Part shown: positions 56,562 through 64,000 of the stretch, piece by piece | Layout: every line of letters starts with the position of its first letter | Numbering within the stretch: position 1 is the first letter of the stretch | Assembly: GCA_035433705.1 (NCBI GenBank) | Contig: DAORVK010000012.1 | Span: 1 to 64,000, forward strand | Direction of reading: 5' to 3' | DNA: 64,000 nucleotides | Origin: CADEFQ01 sp035433705 | Lineage (GTDB): Bacteria > Pseudomonadota > Gammaproteobacteria > Steroidobacterales > Steroidobacteraceae | Translations under genes and position numbers: made by a program | The notes under the pieces: generated by a model | What the model saw: only the letters and a program-made list of their open reading frames with translations | What the model was told of the DNA's origin: nothing | Database searches by the model: none

Positions 56562-58235
56562 ATGAGCAGGAAGTTCATGTGGGCGATAGGCGTCGCCCTT
56601 GTTGCCCTCGCGGGCTATTGGCTCTATGACCGCAACAAGGCCGAGGCGCCTCCACCCGATCTCGCGCCTGTCGGTGCGACCCTGCTCGAGGGGCTCGGCG
56701 ACTACAGCATGCCGGTCACGTCCGGCGGCCCGGACGTGCAGCGCTGGTTCGATCAGGGCCTGGCGCTGACCTATGGCTTCAACCACGACGCCGCCGAGCG
56801 CTCCTTCCTGAAGGCCGCCGAGCTCGACCCGCATTGCGCGATGTGCTGGTGGGGCGCCGCGCTCGTGCTCGGTCCACACGTGAATGCGGCCATGGATCCG
56901 GCCAATAACGCCAAGGCCTGGGACAGACTGCAACGTGCGCAGGCCGCGGCGGATCGCGCCACCGACAAGGAGCGGGCATTCATCAAGGCACTCTCGGCGC
57001 GCTACGCCGCCGCACCGCCGGAAGACCGGCGCCCGCTCGACGAGGCCTACTCGGTTGCGATGCGCGAGTTCACTGCGAAGTATCCCGACGATCTCGACGC
57101 GACGACCCTCTACGCCGAGTCGATGATGGACCTGCAACCCTGGGATTACTGGGACGGGAACGGCCAGCCGAAGGGCCATACCGCCGAAGTGGTTGCGCAA
57201 CTCGAGTCGGTGATGGAGCGCGATCCCGGGCATGCAGGTGCGCTGCATCTCTACGTGCACGCGGTCGAGGCCTCGCCCAACCCGGAGAAAGGCGTCGCGG
57301 CGGCCGACACGCTGCGTGCCCTGCTGCCGGGCTCAGGCCATCTCGTGCACATGCCGGCCCACATCTATGCGCGCGTCGGTCGCTGGCACGACGCCGTCAC
57401 TGCGAACCAGTTGGCCATTGCCGCCGACGACACCTATCTCGCGATTTGCAAGCCGGGACCCGGCGTCTACCCGCTGGGTTACGTGCCGCACAATCATCAC
57501 TTTCTGTGGTTCGCTGCGACGATGGAAGGCGCGAGCCAGATCGCGACAAGCGCCGCCCGCACGACCGGGGAGAAGACGAGCGACCCGGATCTGATGCGCA
57601 CGCCGGGATTCGAGGCAATGCAGAATTTTGCCTTGACGCCACTTTTCGCGGACGTCCGCTTCGGGAACTGGGACAAAGTCGTGGCAATGCCCAAACCGGC
57701 GGACGACCTGCCGTACATGCAGGCCATGTGGAACTACGCACAAGGCATGGCGGCGGTGCGTCAGGGACGCATGGAGGACGCAAAAAGATTCCACGCGGCG
57801 CTCGTTTCCGCGACCACCAATCCAGATATCGAAAAGATGATGACTTGGGGCCGCTACTCGCTGATTGGCGGGGTACGCATTGCGGAACGCTTCGTCGCCG
57901 CCGGGCTCGCAGGCGCGGTAAAGGATTACGACGCGGCCATCGCAGCGCTGCAGACTGCAATCACGATCGAAGATACGCTGCCGTACGACGAGCCACCCGG
58001 CTGGCACTGGCCGGCGCGTCAGGCGCTCGGTGCGGTACTGCTCGAGTCGTCGCAGCCCGCGAAGGCCGAGCAAGCCTTTCGGGAGGAACTCGCGCGCAAT
58101 CCAGAGAATGGCTGGTCGCTGCACGGTCTCGCGCAGGCACTGAACGCACAGGGCAGGAAAGGCGAGGCACAGCAAGTGTCCGATCGCTTCGCGCGCGCCT
58201 GGGCGAACGCTGACATCAAGCTCGACAAGATCTGA
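56562..58235 (+). CDS. Membrane-anchored TPR protein
   Basis: 557 residues. One N-terminal membrane helix (FMWAIGVALVALAGYWLY) anchors a periplasmic domain built from TPR-like units (WFDQGLALTYGFNHDAAERSFLKAAELDP, MCWWGAALVLGPHVNAAM, ALHLYVHAVEASPNPEKG, HMPAHIYARVGRWHDAV, C-terminal QAFREELARNPENGWSLHGLAQAL). The His-rich HLYVHAVE and HMPAHIY blocks recur in a bacterial family of unknown function. AAGA is 9-12 bp ahead of the ATG. It is 34 bp after cysG and could be read through, but its role in siroheme or sulfite metabolism is unproven. Confidence 0.75.
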   Translation: MSRKFMWAIGVALVALAGYWLYDRNKAEAPPPDLAPVGATLLEGLGDYSMPVTSGGPDVQRWFDQGLALTYGFNHDAAERSFLKAAELDPHCAMCWWGAALVLGPHVNAAMDPANNAKAWDRLQRAQAAADRATDKERAFIKALSARYAAAPPEDRRPLDEAYSVAMREFTAKYPDDLDATTLYAESMMDLQPWDYWDGNGQPKGHTAEVVAQLESVMERDPGHAGALHLYVHAVEASPNPEKGVAAADTLRALLPGSGHLVHMPAHIYARVGRWHDAVTANQLAIAADDTYLAICKPGPGVYPLGYVPHNHHFLWFAATMEGASQIATSAARTTGEKTSDPDLMRTPGFEAMQNFALTPLFADVRFGNWDKVVAMPKPADDLPYMQAMWNYAQGMAAVRQGRMEDAKRFHAALVSATTNPDIEKMMTWGRYSLIGGVRIAERFVAAGLAGAVKDYDAAIAALQTAITIEDTLPYDEPPGWHWPARQALGAVLLESSQPAKAEQAFREELARNPENGWSLHGLAQALNAQGRKGEAQQVSDRFARAWANADIKLDKI

Positions 58236-58246
58236 TCGCAGGCATT

Positions 58247-58873
58247 CTATGATGCGGGCAGCGCTGACAAATCGGACGCGAGCGCTGCGCGATCGTGCGG
58301 CGCGGTGAAATAGCCCACGACTCGCGCTTCGGCATCGATCAGGACGAGCGCCGTCGAGTGATCAATGGTATATGCGCCGCCGGCCTCGGGATTGCGCACT
58401 TGGGCAAACCCCATTGATGCAGTGAGTCGCTCGATCTCCGTGCGCTCTCCCGTTGCACCCGCGAGACCCGGGCCGAATTGGGCGAGATAGCGGGCGATCT
58501 GCTCCGGCGTGTCGCGCTCGGGATCGACGCTCAGGAAGAGGAACTGCAGATCCTCACGCGGAACTGCCTCACGCAGGCGCGCGAGGAGCGCAAGCGTCGT
58601 CGGGCAGATGTCGGGGCAATGTGTGAACCCGGAAAACAGGACCGTCCAGTGTCCCTCGAGCTCCTCCCGCCTGAACGGACCGCCCGCAGCCTCACGCAGG
58701 GCAAACTCTGGCAACTGGCGCGGCTCCGGCAGCAGCGTTCCTGCGCGCAGAACGGGTGCCGTGTCCCGGTTCAGGACCAATGCCGCGCCCAACCCCACCG
58801 CGGCACTGACCGTGACGATGACCGCGGCGAGCCAAAGCGCGCGGCGCGATCCGGATTGTTGCTGCTTTTTCAT
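58247..58873 (-). CDS. SCO1/SenC-type copper chaperone or thioredoxin-like protein
   Basis: 208 residues. One N-terminal membrane helix (about 11-34), then a thioredoxin fold. C86 and C90 in HCPDICPTT and His172 in YTIDHSTALVLID are the copper ligands of the SCO family. SVDPERDTPEQIARYL is also typical. SCO proteins deliver copper to the CuA site of cytochrome c oxidase or act as thiol reductases in the periplasm. No oxidase genes are in the window. It is convergent with the TPR gene (11 bp between stops). Confidence 0.9.
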   Translation of the reverse strand: MKKQQQSGSRRALWLAAVIVTVSAAVGLGAALVLNRDTAPVLRAGTLLPEPRQLPEFALREAAGGPFRREELEGHWTVLFSGFTHCPDICPTTLALLARLREAVPREDLQFLFLSVDPERDTPEQIARYLAQFGPGLAGATGERTEIERLTASMGFAQVRNPEAGGAYTIDHSTALVLIDAEARVVGYFTAPHDRAALASDLSALPAS

Positions 58874-58878
58874 GGTGG

Positions 58879-59661
58879 TCAGTCGAACACGTTCGACATG
58901 ATCAGCGTGGCCGCCCGGCCGCCATCCACCGAGAGCGTGGCGCCGTTCACGTACGATGCCTCATCCGAGGCGAGAAACAGAATGGCGTTGGCGAGTTCCA
59001 CCGGCTGTCCCACGCGGCGCATCGCGATCAGCTTCCCGGTATCGCGCCGCGCCTTTTCGTTGCTGAGCATCTCGACCATCGGCGGAGTTTCCACGATGCC
59101 CGGAATCACGACGTTGCAGCGGATGTTGTGCGCACCGCCTTCCGCCGCCACGGCGCGCGAGAAATTGATGATGGCAGCCTTGGAAGCACTGTAGCCGGCC
59201 ATGTTGGCCGCACCGAACAGGCCGCAGGTCGACGCGAGATTCACGATGCTGCCGCCCTTGTCCTGCTGGCGCATGCGCTGCATCGCAGTCCGCGTGCCCC
59301 AGAAGGTCCCGTCGACGGTGGTCGAGAAGTTCCCATGCCAGTCGGCGGTCGAAGTGCCCTCGAGCGGCCCGACGGAGAATGCCATCGCATTGTTCACGAG
59401 GATGTCGAGATGACCGTGACGCTGCGCCGCGCCGTTGATGGCGCTGACGAACTCCTCTTCGCTGCGGATATCCACCTGCACGCCTTCCGCCTTGCCGCCT
59501 CGGGCACGGATGGCGGCCACGACACCTTCCAGCATTTCCTTGCGCCTCTCAAGGACGACCACGGTGGCCTGCTCCTCGGCAAAGCGATGCGCCGTCGCTG
59601 CCCCGATCCCCGAGCCTCCGCCGGTGATCAAGGCGATCTTTCCTTCCAGACGACCTGTCAT
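58879..59661 (-). CDS. Short-chain dehydrogenase/reductase (SDR)
   Basis: 260 residues of the classical SDR type. The cofactor motif is TGGGSGIG (about 13-20), NNA (LVNNAMAF) follows, and the catalytic Ser-Tyr-Lys are in LASTCGLFG and YSASKAA. The C-terminal VNGATLSVDGG is family-typical. An ATG at 59691 extends 23 bp into the upstream gene; ATG 59661 fits the SDR N-terminus better. It lies 5 bp after a SCO gene start and 7 bp after a molybdopterin oxidoreductase stop, so a minus-strand operon is likely. Substrate unknown. Confidence 0.87.
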   Translation of the reverse strand: MTGRLEGKIALITGGGSGIGAATAHRFAEEQATVVVLERRKEMLEGVVAAIRARGGKAEGVQVDIRSEEEFVSAINGAAQRHGHLDILVNNAMAFSVGPLEGTSTADWHGNFSTTVDGTFWGTRTAMQRMRQQDKGGSIVNLASTCGLFGAANMAGYSASKAAIINFSRAVAAEGGAHNIRCNVVIPGIVETPPMVEMLSNEKARRDTGKLIAMRRVGQPVELANAILFLASDEASYVNGATLSVDGGRAATLIMSNVFD

Positions 59662-59668
59662 GGGTGGA

Positions 59669-61867
59669 TCAACCGGCAGCCGAACCGGCATAGCGTCGTA
59701 CGTCCACCGGGACGGCGCTCATGCGCGGGATGCCGGTATAGGGATCGAAGTCCCGGTCGACCGGGATCAGCCGGCCCGTATTGCTGCCGGTGCGTCGCAC
59801 CGCGGCTTCATCGTCGGCGCCATGCAGATCGCCGAAGGCGTGAGTCATGGACACAACGCCCCGCCGCAAGCCCTCATCCGCCTCGGCTACACCGAGGATG
59901 GAATCGTGCCGCGAGAGTATTTCCACCATGTCACCGGGAGCGACGCCAATCTCGCGCAGATCGTCCGGATGCAGGAAGGCCGGGTTGTGACGGTGCTTGC
60001 GCACCAGCCGCGCAATGCTGCGACCGTAGGAGTTGTAGACATCGGGCAGGCGCCGGGGAATCAGGCGAAAGGCGTAGCCCGGCGCCGTCACGCCTGCCTC
60101 GTCCGCGACTTCCTTCAGCTCGGCGAGCATGACGGGATCGGCGAGCTCGAGCTTCGCCGTGCAGGCCGGATCTTTTGGCGCCACGGCAACCGTTACGTCG
60201 TCGAAGACGTGGCCGTGCGGGTAGCCTCGCACCTCGGCGAGCGGTATCCGTGAGCCCCTCGTGAGGATCCCGAGCAGCGCATCGGTCGTCGGTGCGTGCG
60301 CCATATCGAGCGCAACCGGAGCGGCATGCTGGCCGCCCGCGATCCAGGGGAAGGCCGAATCAAGCGACAGCGCAAGGCCCATGCTGCGTGCCAGTTCGAA
60401 AAAGAACTGCCACTCTTCGATCACATCGGAGCCCGCCGGCGGGTCCACCAGCTGCGGCGTGTACTGCGCATAGGGCACTTCATAACCCATGGTATAGGCA
60501 TAGGCCGAGAGCGTTTCCACGGGGAGCGTGATGCCCGGCTGCTCGAACGACAACCGGGGCGCGATCACATAGTGCGCAAGCTTCGCCGTCGCCGACATTT
60601 CCGGATCGAGGCTCACCAGCAGCTCGAGCCGCTTCATGGCCGCCGCGGTCCTCTGCTGATCGGGCCAGGCGGCCACGGGATTGCCGCCGACGCAGATCAG
60701 CGCCTTCACCTGTCCCGATCCCTCGAGCAGGATTTCGTCGGCGAGCGCCGCGGTCGGCAGACCCGCCGCCGTGTTGGTGAATCCGCGCACGCGCAGCCGT
60801 TCACCGAACCCCCAGGCCGGAACCGGTGCGATCGGCTGAGCCCTGGGGTGTGTCGCCGGTGTGAGCACCCCGGGATTCGGCAGCGGCTCGCCTGCCCGCA
60901 GCCAACGTCCGCAGAGAGTGTTCAGGCACAAGGTCAGATACTCGGTCAGCGTGCCCCGGGGAGCCATGTTCGGACCCGTGCCGACAACGGCGAAACCCTG
61001 TCGGCCCGTGGCGAAGATGCGCGCCGCCCTCAGCAGCAGCTCGCGCGGCACATCGGCGCGGCGCTCGACATACTCCGGCGTAAACGGCTCGACGGCCTGG
61101 CGGAGGGCTTCGACCCCCGTGGCGTGCTCGCGCACGAAAGCCTGATCGTGCAGAGCCCCGGCAAGAATGGCGCGGATCAGGCCGCCGATCACTGTCGGGT
61201 CCTCACCGGGGCGACACTGCAGATGTACCGCGGCGAGCCTCGCGGCCTCCGTGCGTCGTGGATCGATCACGATGATCTGCATGCCGCTCTTCACGGCCTC
61301 ATGCAGCGCGCCCGAAGGATTGTGGGGCGGGGCGCCGATCGACTTCGAAACAATCGGGTTGGCGCCGACGAGCATCCACGCGTCAGCGCCGCGGAAAGGT
61401 TGCGGTCCCGCCGCCCAGCGACCGTGCAGCGCCATCGCCATCGCCTTGCCCGGCTTGTCGATGGTGGCCGGCATGAAGCGCATGGGTGAGCCGATCGCGT
61501 TCATCCAGGCCATGGTCATGGGCGCCGCCGCGGGCACCATGAACGAATACGTGCCGACATAAACCGCGATCGAGCGGGGGCCGTGGTGATCGAGCAAGGT
61601 GCGGAGCTTGCGGGCGATCTCGTCAATCGCCTGCGTCTGCGGGATCGGCGTGTGCAGGCCGTCTGATCCCCGCTTCATCGAATGCAGCAGCCGTTGCGGA
61701 TGGCTGTGCTGCTCGGCCAGCGCACGACCTTTCGGGCAAACATAGCCGCGGTACAGGGGATTATCGCGATCGCCGGCAACGCTCAGGATGCGATTGCGCT
61801 CCGTCTCGACGAGCACTCCGCAATGCGCGGCACAGAAGCGGCAGATGGAAGGAGAGATTTGGGACAT
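59669..61867 (-). CDS. Molybdopterin-dependent oxidoreductase (formate-dehydrogenase/nitrate-reductase family)
   Basis: 732 residues. The N-terminal 4Fe-4S ligands are C9, C12, C16 and C44 (CRFCAAHC, GYVCPKG). MGD-binding blocks follow (GANPIVSKSIGAP, IDPRRTEAARLA, GTGPNMAPRG, VGGNPVAAWPD). The C-terminal molydopterin-binding domain has PDVYNSYGRS and HPDDLREIGVAPGDMVEI. No Tat signal is present, so it is cytoplasmic. Family members oxidise or reduce formate, nitrate or assorted small substrates, and the sequence does not specify which. The ATG at 61867 is preferred over 61960 because it directly precedes the Cys cluster. It is divergent from the LLM oxidoreductase. Confidence 0.88.
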   Translation of the reverse strand: MSQISPSICRFCAAHCGVLVETERNRILSVAGDRDNPLYRGYVCPKGRALAEQHSHPQRLLHSMKRGSDGLHTPIPQTQAIDEIARKLRTLLDHHGPRSIAVYVGTYSFMVPAAAPMTMAWMNAIGSPMRFMPATIDKPGKAMAMALHGRWAAGPQPFRGADAWMLVGANPIVSKSIGAPPHNPSGALHEAVKSGMQIIVIDPRRTEAARLAAVHLQCRPGEDPTVIGGLIRAILAGALHDQAFVREHATGVEALRQAVEPFTPEYVERRADVPRELLLRAARIFATGRQGFAVVGTGPNMAPRGTLTEYLTLCLNTLCGRWLRAGEPLPNPGVLTPATHPRAQPIAPVPAWGFGERLRVRGFTNTAAGLPTAALADEILLEGSGQVKALICVGGNPVAAWPDQQRTAAAMKRLELLVSLDPEMSATAKLAHYVIAPRLSFEQPGITLPVETLSAYAYTMGYEVPYAQYTPQLVDPPAGSDVIEEWQFFFELARSMGLALSLDSAFPWIAGGQHAAPVALDMAHAPTTDALLGILTRGSRIPLAEVRGYPHGHVFDDVTVAVAPKDPACTAKLELADPVMLAELKEVADEAGVTAPGYAFRLIPRRLPDVYNSYGRSIARLVRKHRHNPAFLHPDDLREIGVAPGDMVEILSRHDSILGVAEADEGLRRGVVSMTHAFGDLHGADDEAAVRRTGSNTGRLIPVDRDFDPYTGIPRMSAVPVDVRRYAGSAAG

Positions 61868-61925
61868 GCGGGATTTCCAAATGACGTGCCGGTGAAGTAC
61901 CGTGATGGTAGCTTGAGGGAGGACA

Positions 61926-62819
61926 ATGAGCATCAAAGTCGGCATCACCCATATCGCCACGGCCTACACCGAAGACCCCGCGGTGTTCGCCCACAAAGCC
62001 GAGGAGACGGGATTCGAATCGGTCTGGGTAGGTGAGCACACCGTGGTGCCCGCGAGCTTCGCGGCGCACTATCCCGCCACCTCCGATGGCAGTGCACCCG
62101 GGTTCGTTGCGCACGTTTGCGACCCCTTCGTGAGTCTGTCGCGGGCCGCATCCGCGACGCGCCGGATCAGGCTTGGCACGTCCGTGTGCCTCGTGCCCGA
62201 GCACAATCTCTTCGCGCTGACGAAGCAGGTGGCCACCCTCGACCACTATTCGGAGGGCCGCGTGCTCTTCGGCGTGGGCGTCGGGTGGCTGAAGGAGGAG
62301 GGAGAGATCGCCGGAAACTGGCCGGCGCGCTACGCCCTGCTCGGTGAAATGGTGCGCGCGATGAAGGAGCTCTGGACGAAGGAGGTGGCCGAGTTTCACG
62401 GCGAACTCATCGACTTCCCGCCCGTCTGCAGCATGCCGCACCCGAAGCAGAAGCCTCATCCACCGGTGCTCGTGGGGGGCGGTGTGGCGAGCCTCAACAG
62501 AGTGGTGGCCTACGGGGATGGCTGGTGCCCGGGGTTTCTCCCGCCCGAGGAACTTGGGCGCGCACTGCAGACGCTGCGCGAGCGCATGAGCGTCGCAGGT
62601 CGCGACTTCTCGAAGCTCGACATCACGGTAATGGTGGGCGTGAGCGAACGCAGTCCGATACGCGAGATTCTCGAGCGCTACGAGGCGGCTGGAGCCGGGC
62701 GCGTCGTGCTGTGCGTCAACCGGCCCGGTACACCGGACGAAGTCAGCGATTTTCAGCTTGTGATGCCCGGAGAGGCGGACGCTTTTCTCGAACGCCTGGC
62801 CATGCAGATCTTCCGCTGA
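61926..62819 (+). CDS. LLM-class (luciferase-like) flavin-dependent oxidoreductase
   Basis: 297 residues. KVGITHIATAYTEDPAVFAHKAEETGFESVWVGEHTVVP is the usual TIM-barrel start of F420/FMN luciferase-like enzymes. IRLGTSVCLVPEHNLFALTKQVATLDHYSEGRVLFGVGVGW is diagnostic, and ALVGGGVASLNRVVAYGDGW-type residues close the barrel (PVLVGGGVASLNRVVAYGDGW). Whether the flavin is F420H2 or FMNH2 cannot be told. A GGGAGGACA ribosome-binding site precedes ATG 61926. It probably oxidises or reduces a small molecule in a catabolic setting shared with nearby SDRs. Confidence 0.88.
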   Translation: MSIKVGITHIATAYTEDPAVFAHKAEETGFESVWVGEHTVVPASFAAHYPATSDGSAPGFVAHVCDPFVSLSRAASATRRIRLGTSVCLVPEHNLFALTKQVATLDHYSEGRVLFGVGVGWLKEEGEIAGNWPARYALLGEMVRAMKELWTKEVAEFHGELIDFPPVCSMPHPKQKPHPPVLVGGGVASLNRVVAYGDGWCPGFLPPEELGRALQTLRERMSVAGRDFSKLDITVMVGVSERSPIREILERYEAAGAGRVVLCVNRPGTPDEVSDFQLVMPGEADAFLERLAMQIFR

Positions 62820-62826
62820 GCCCGCC

Positions 62827-63585
62827 TCAGCGCATCGTCCAGCCACCGTCCACGCTGATCACCTGCCCGTTGATCCAGGCGCCATTGTCGGAGAGCAGGT
62901 GGACCACCATCGCCGCGATGTCGTCCGGCGTGCCGAGCCGCGTGCTGCGGGTGCCGGCGAGCGCTGCCGCCTTCACATCCTCGGGTATGAGCTTGGGGTT
63001 GTCTTTATTCAGCACGAGCCCGGGAGCAACGGCGTTGGCGCGAATGCCCTGTCTGCCCCAGCGCGAAGCGACATGGCGCATCAACGCGTTGATGCCGGCC
63101 TTGGCCATTGCGTAGCAGGGTCGCTCCGACTCGCCGATGAAGGCCGAGTTCGAGCTCGTGTACACGAGCGCACCACCGCCGCGGCTCAACATCTGCGGAA
63201 TCGCGTGCCGTGTGCAGAGCAGATGCCCGCGCAGGTTCACCGCGATCGTGCGCTCGAAGACGCCCAGATCCACGTCTACGGCGTTGGAGTCCTGGGCGAT
63301 CACGCGCAGATCCGCGGCATTGACGTGCATGAGATCCAGCCCGCCGCAACGGGCGACTGCGGCCTGCACGAGCGCCGCGACGGAAGCCTCCTCGGCGATA
63401 TCGCAGCGAAGACCCTGTGCGTCGCCTCCCGCCTTCGTGATCTGCGCAGCAATCGCAGCGGCATTGCCGGCATCAAGGTCGCCGATGACGACCCTTGCGC
63501 CCGCTGCGGCGAGTCGGCGGGCGCTCGCCCCACCGATGCCTCCGCCACCGACCACTACCGCCACCTTGCCTTTCAGCATTCCCAT
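62827..63585 (-). CDS. Short-chain dehydrogenase/reductase (SDR)
   Basis: 252 residues. The cofactor loop is VVVGGGGIGGASARRLA. Ser in TSSNSAFIG, with Tyr and Lys in CYAMAKAGINALMRH, forms the catalytic set, and the C-terminal GQVISVDGGWTM is typical. It resembles steroid- or xenobiotic-type SDRs in general shape, but no substrate can be assigned. Its stop is 7 bp from the convergent LLM stop. It lies 15 bp after the partial hydrolase gene on the same strand. Confidence 0.88.
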   Translation of the reverse strand: MGMLKGKVAVVVGGGGIGGASARRLAAAGARVVIGDLDAGNAAAIAAQITKAGGDAQGLRCDIAEEASVAALVQAAVARCGGLDLMHVNAADLRVIAQDSNAVDVDLGVFERTIAVNLRGHLLCTRHAIPQMLSRGGGALVYTSSNSAFIGESERPCYAMAKAGINALMRHVASRWGRQGIRANAVAPGLVLNKDNPKLIPEDVKAAALAGTRSTRLGTPDDIAAMVVHLLSDNGAWINGQVISVDGGWTMR

Positions 63586-63600
63586 CGGTCGCCTCGCCGC

Positions 63601-64000
63601 TCAGGGGCACGCGCACGCGTGCCCGAGTTCCGGCGCGGAGATCTCCGACAACAACGCGAGAACTTCGGCCTGGACTTGCGCATCGTGCCCCACAAGCAAG
63701 TGCCCACCCTCGTCGAAGCCGACGAACTTCGCACCGGCGATGCGCCTCGCGGTGTACTGCGCCGCGGCGTAAGTCCCGAAGCCGTCGTCACGCGCACTGA
63801 TCACGAGTGTCGGGGCGCGGATAGCTTCGAGCGCGAAGGGCCCCAGATGCTTACCCAGACGCGTGTCGTCACTCAGGCCCGCCGCGCGCGCCGACACCGG
63901 CAGGATGCGTTCGGCGAGATTGTGGACGCGCGCACGTTCCTCCTCAGTCGCCGCGGCCACCCGCTCGGGAGGGGTTGCGAGCACATGGCGAACGAGTGTA
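63601..64000 (-). CDS. Alpha/beta hydrolase, C-terminal part only (runs off the window)
   Basis: The frame is open to the window edge, so the N-terminal part with the GxSxG nucleophile is not visible. The seen portion ends an alpha/beta-hydrolase fold. IRAPTLVISARDDGFGTY carries the catalytic aspartate strand and FDEGGHLLVGH the catalytic histidine (H in GGH). A cap helix region (EERARVHNLAERILP) precedes. The product may be an esterase, lactonase or C-C hydrolase; the missing N-terminus would be needed to decide. It heads a minus-strand pair with the SDR. Confidence 0.8.
   Translation of the reverse strand, partial: TLVRHVLATPPERVAAATEEERARVHNLAERILPVSARAAGLSDDTRLGKHLGPFALEAIRAPTLVISARDDGFGTYAAAQYTARRIAGAKFVGFDEGGHLLVGHDAQVQAEVLALLSEISAPELGHACACP

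Overview
The window is GC-rich, tightly packed bacterial chromosome of the kind expected from a gammaproteobacterium. Pointers are AceK beside its substrate Icd, an RlmK/RlmL fusion, a PotFGHI/Puu polyamine system, a TorF-type porin and a CzcCBA efflux operon. Relatives of Xanthomonadales/Steroidobacterales are plausible, but the sequence alone does not fix the family. Three runs of exactly 100 N (1486-1585, 27919-28018, 51574-51673) are scaffold placeholders, so this is probably a draft or metagenome assembly. All three fall on coding sequence. No rRNA, tRNA, CRISPR array, transposase or prophage was found.

Layout. 1-5285: TPR protein, agmatine deiminase (5' end lost in gap 1), icd-aceK, and an HDOD-like protein. 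5372-9250 (minus): a compact operon of a trans-sulfuration PLP enzyme, an omega-amidase-like nitrilase, a KYAT/YbdL-type aminotransferase and a polyphosphate-glucokinase-like kinase. 9260-26160: a large polyamine locus with PotF/G/H/I uptake, SpuC transaminase, two PuuA-type gamma-glutamyl-amine ligases, PuuD, PuuB, PuuC, a PuuR-like repressor and a beta-alanine:pyruvate transaminase. A DUF488 gene and rlmKL interrupt it. 26245-33900: TorF porin, an N2227-like methyltransferase with a cupin, divergent from a GntR/UTRA regulator with a PLP decarboxylase, then an MFS transporter, a GNAT and an aminotransferase. 33907-37937: an mprF-acvB pair for making and cleaving aminoacyl-phosphatidylglycerol. 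38067-46223: small envelope proteins, a Tat-exported epimerase and a czcCBA operon. 46312-56527: a TSUP permease divergent from cysJ-cysI-cysH-hemCD-hemB-ALAS-cysG. 56562-64000: TPR protein, SCO1, two SDRs, a molybdopterin oxidoreductase, an LLM oxidoreductase and a truncated alpha/beta hydrolase.

The most unusual unit is 47196-56527. Seven tightly coupled genes pair assimilatory PAPS/sulfite reduction with what looks like a complete private route to siroheme. That route runs from glycine and succinyl-CoA (ALA synthase) through a porphobilinogen synthase and a HemC-HemD-like fusion to CysG. The HemC-like half appears to lack the cysteine that normally anchors the dipyrromethane cofactor. A second notable feature is a family of three near-identical long palindromes (about 73 bp, 30-bp perfect arms) placed just after genes at 26166, 40338 and 46234.

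Functionally the window is dominated by nitrogen and sulfur metabolism: polyamine uptake and breakdown to GABA and beta-alanine level, several PLP aminotransferases, and sulfate assimilation with its cofactor supply. Calls rest on reading conserved motifs and gene order. No database search was run.
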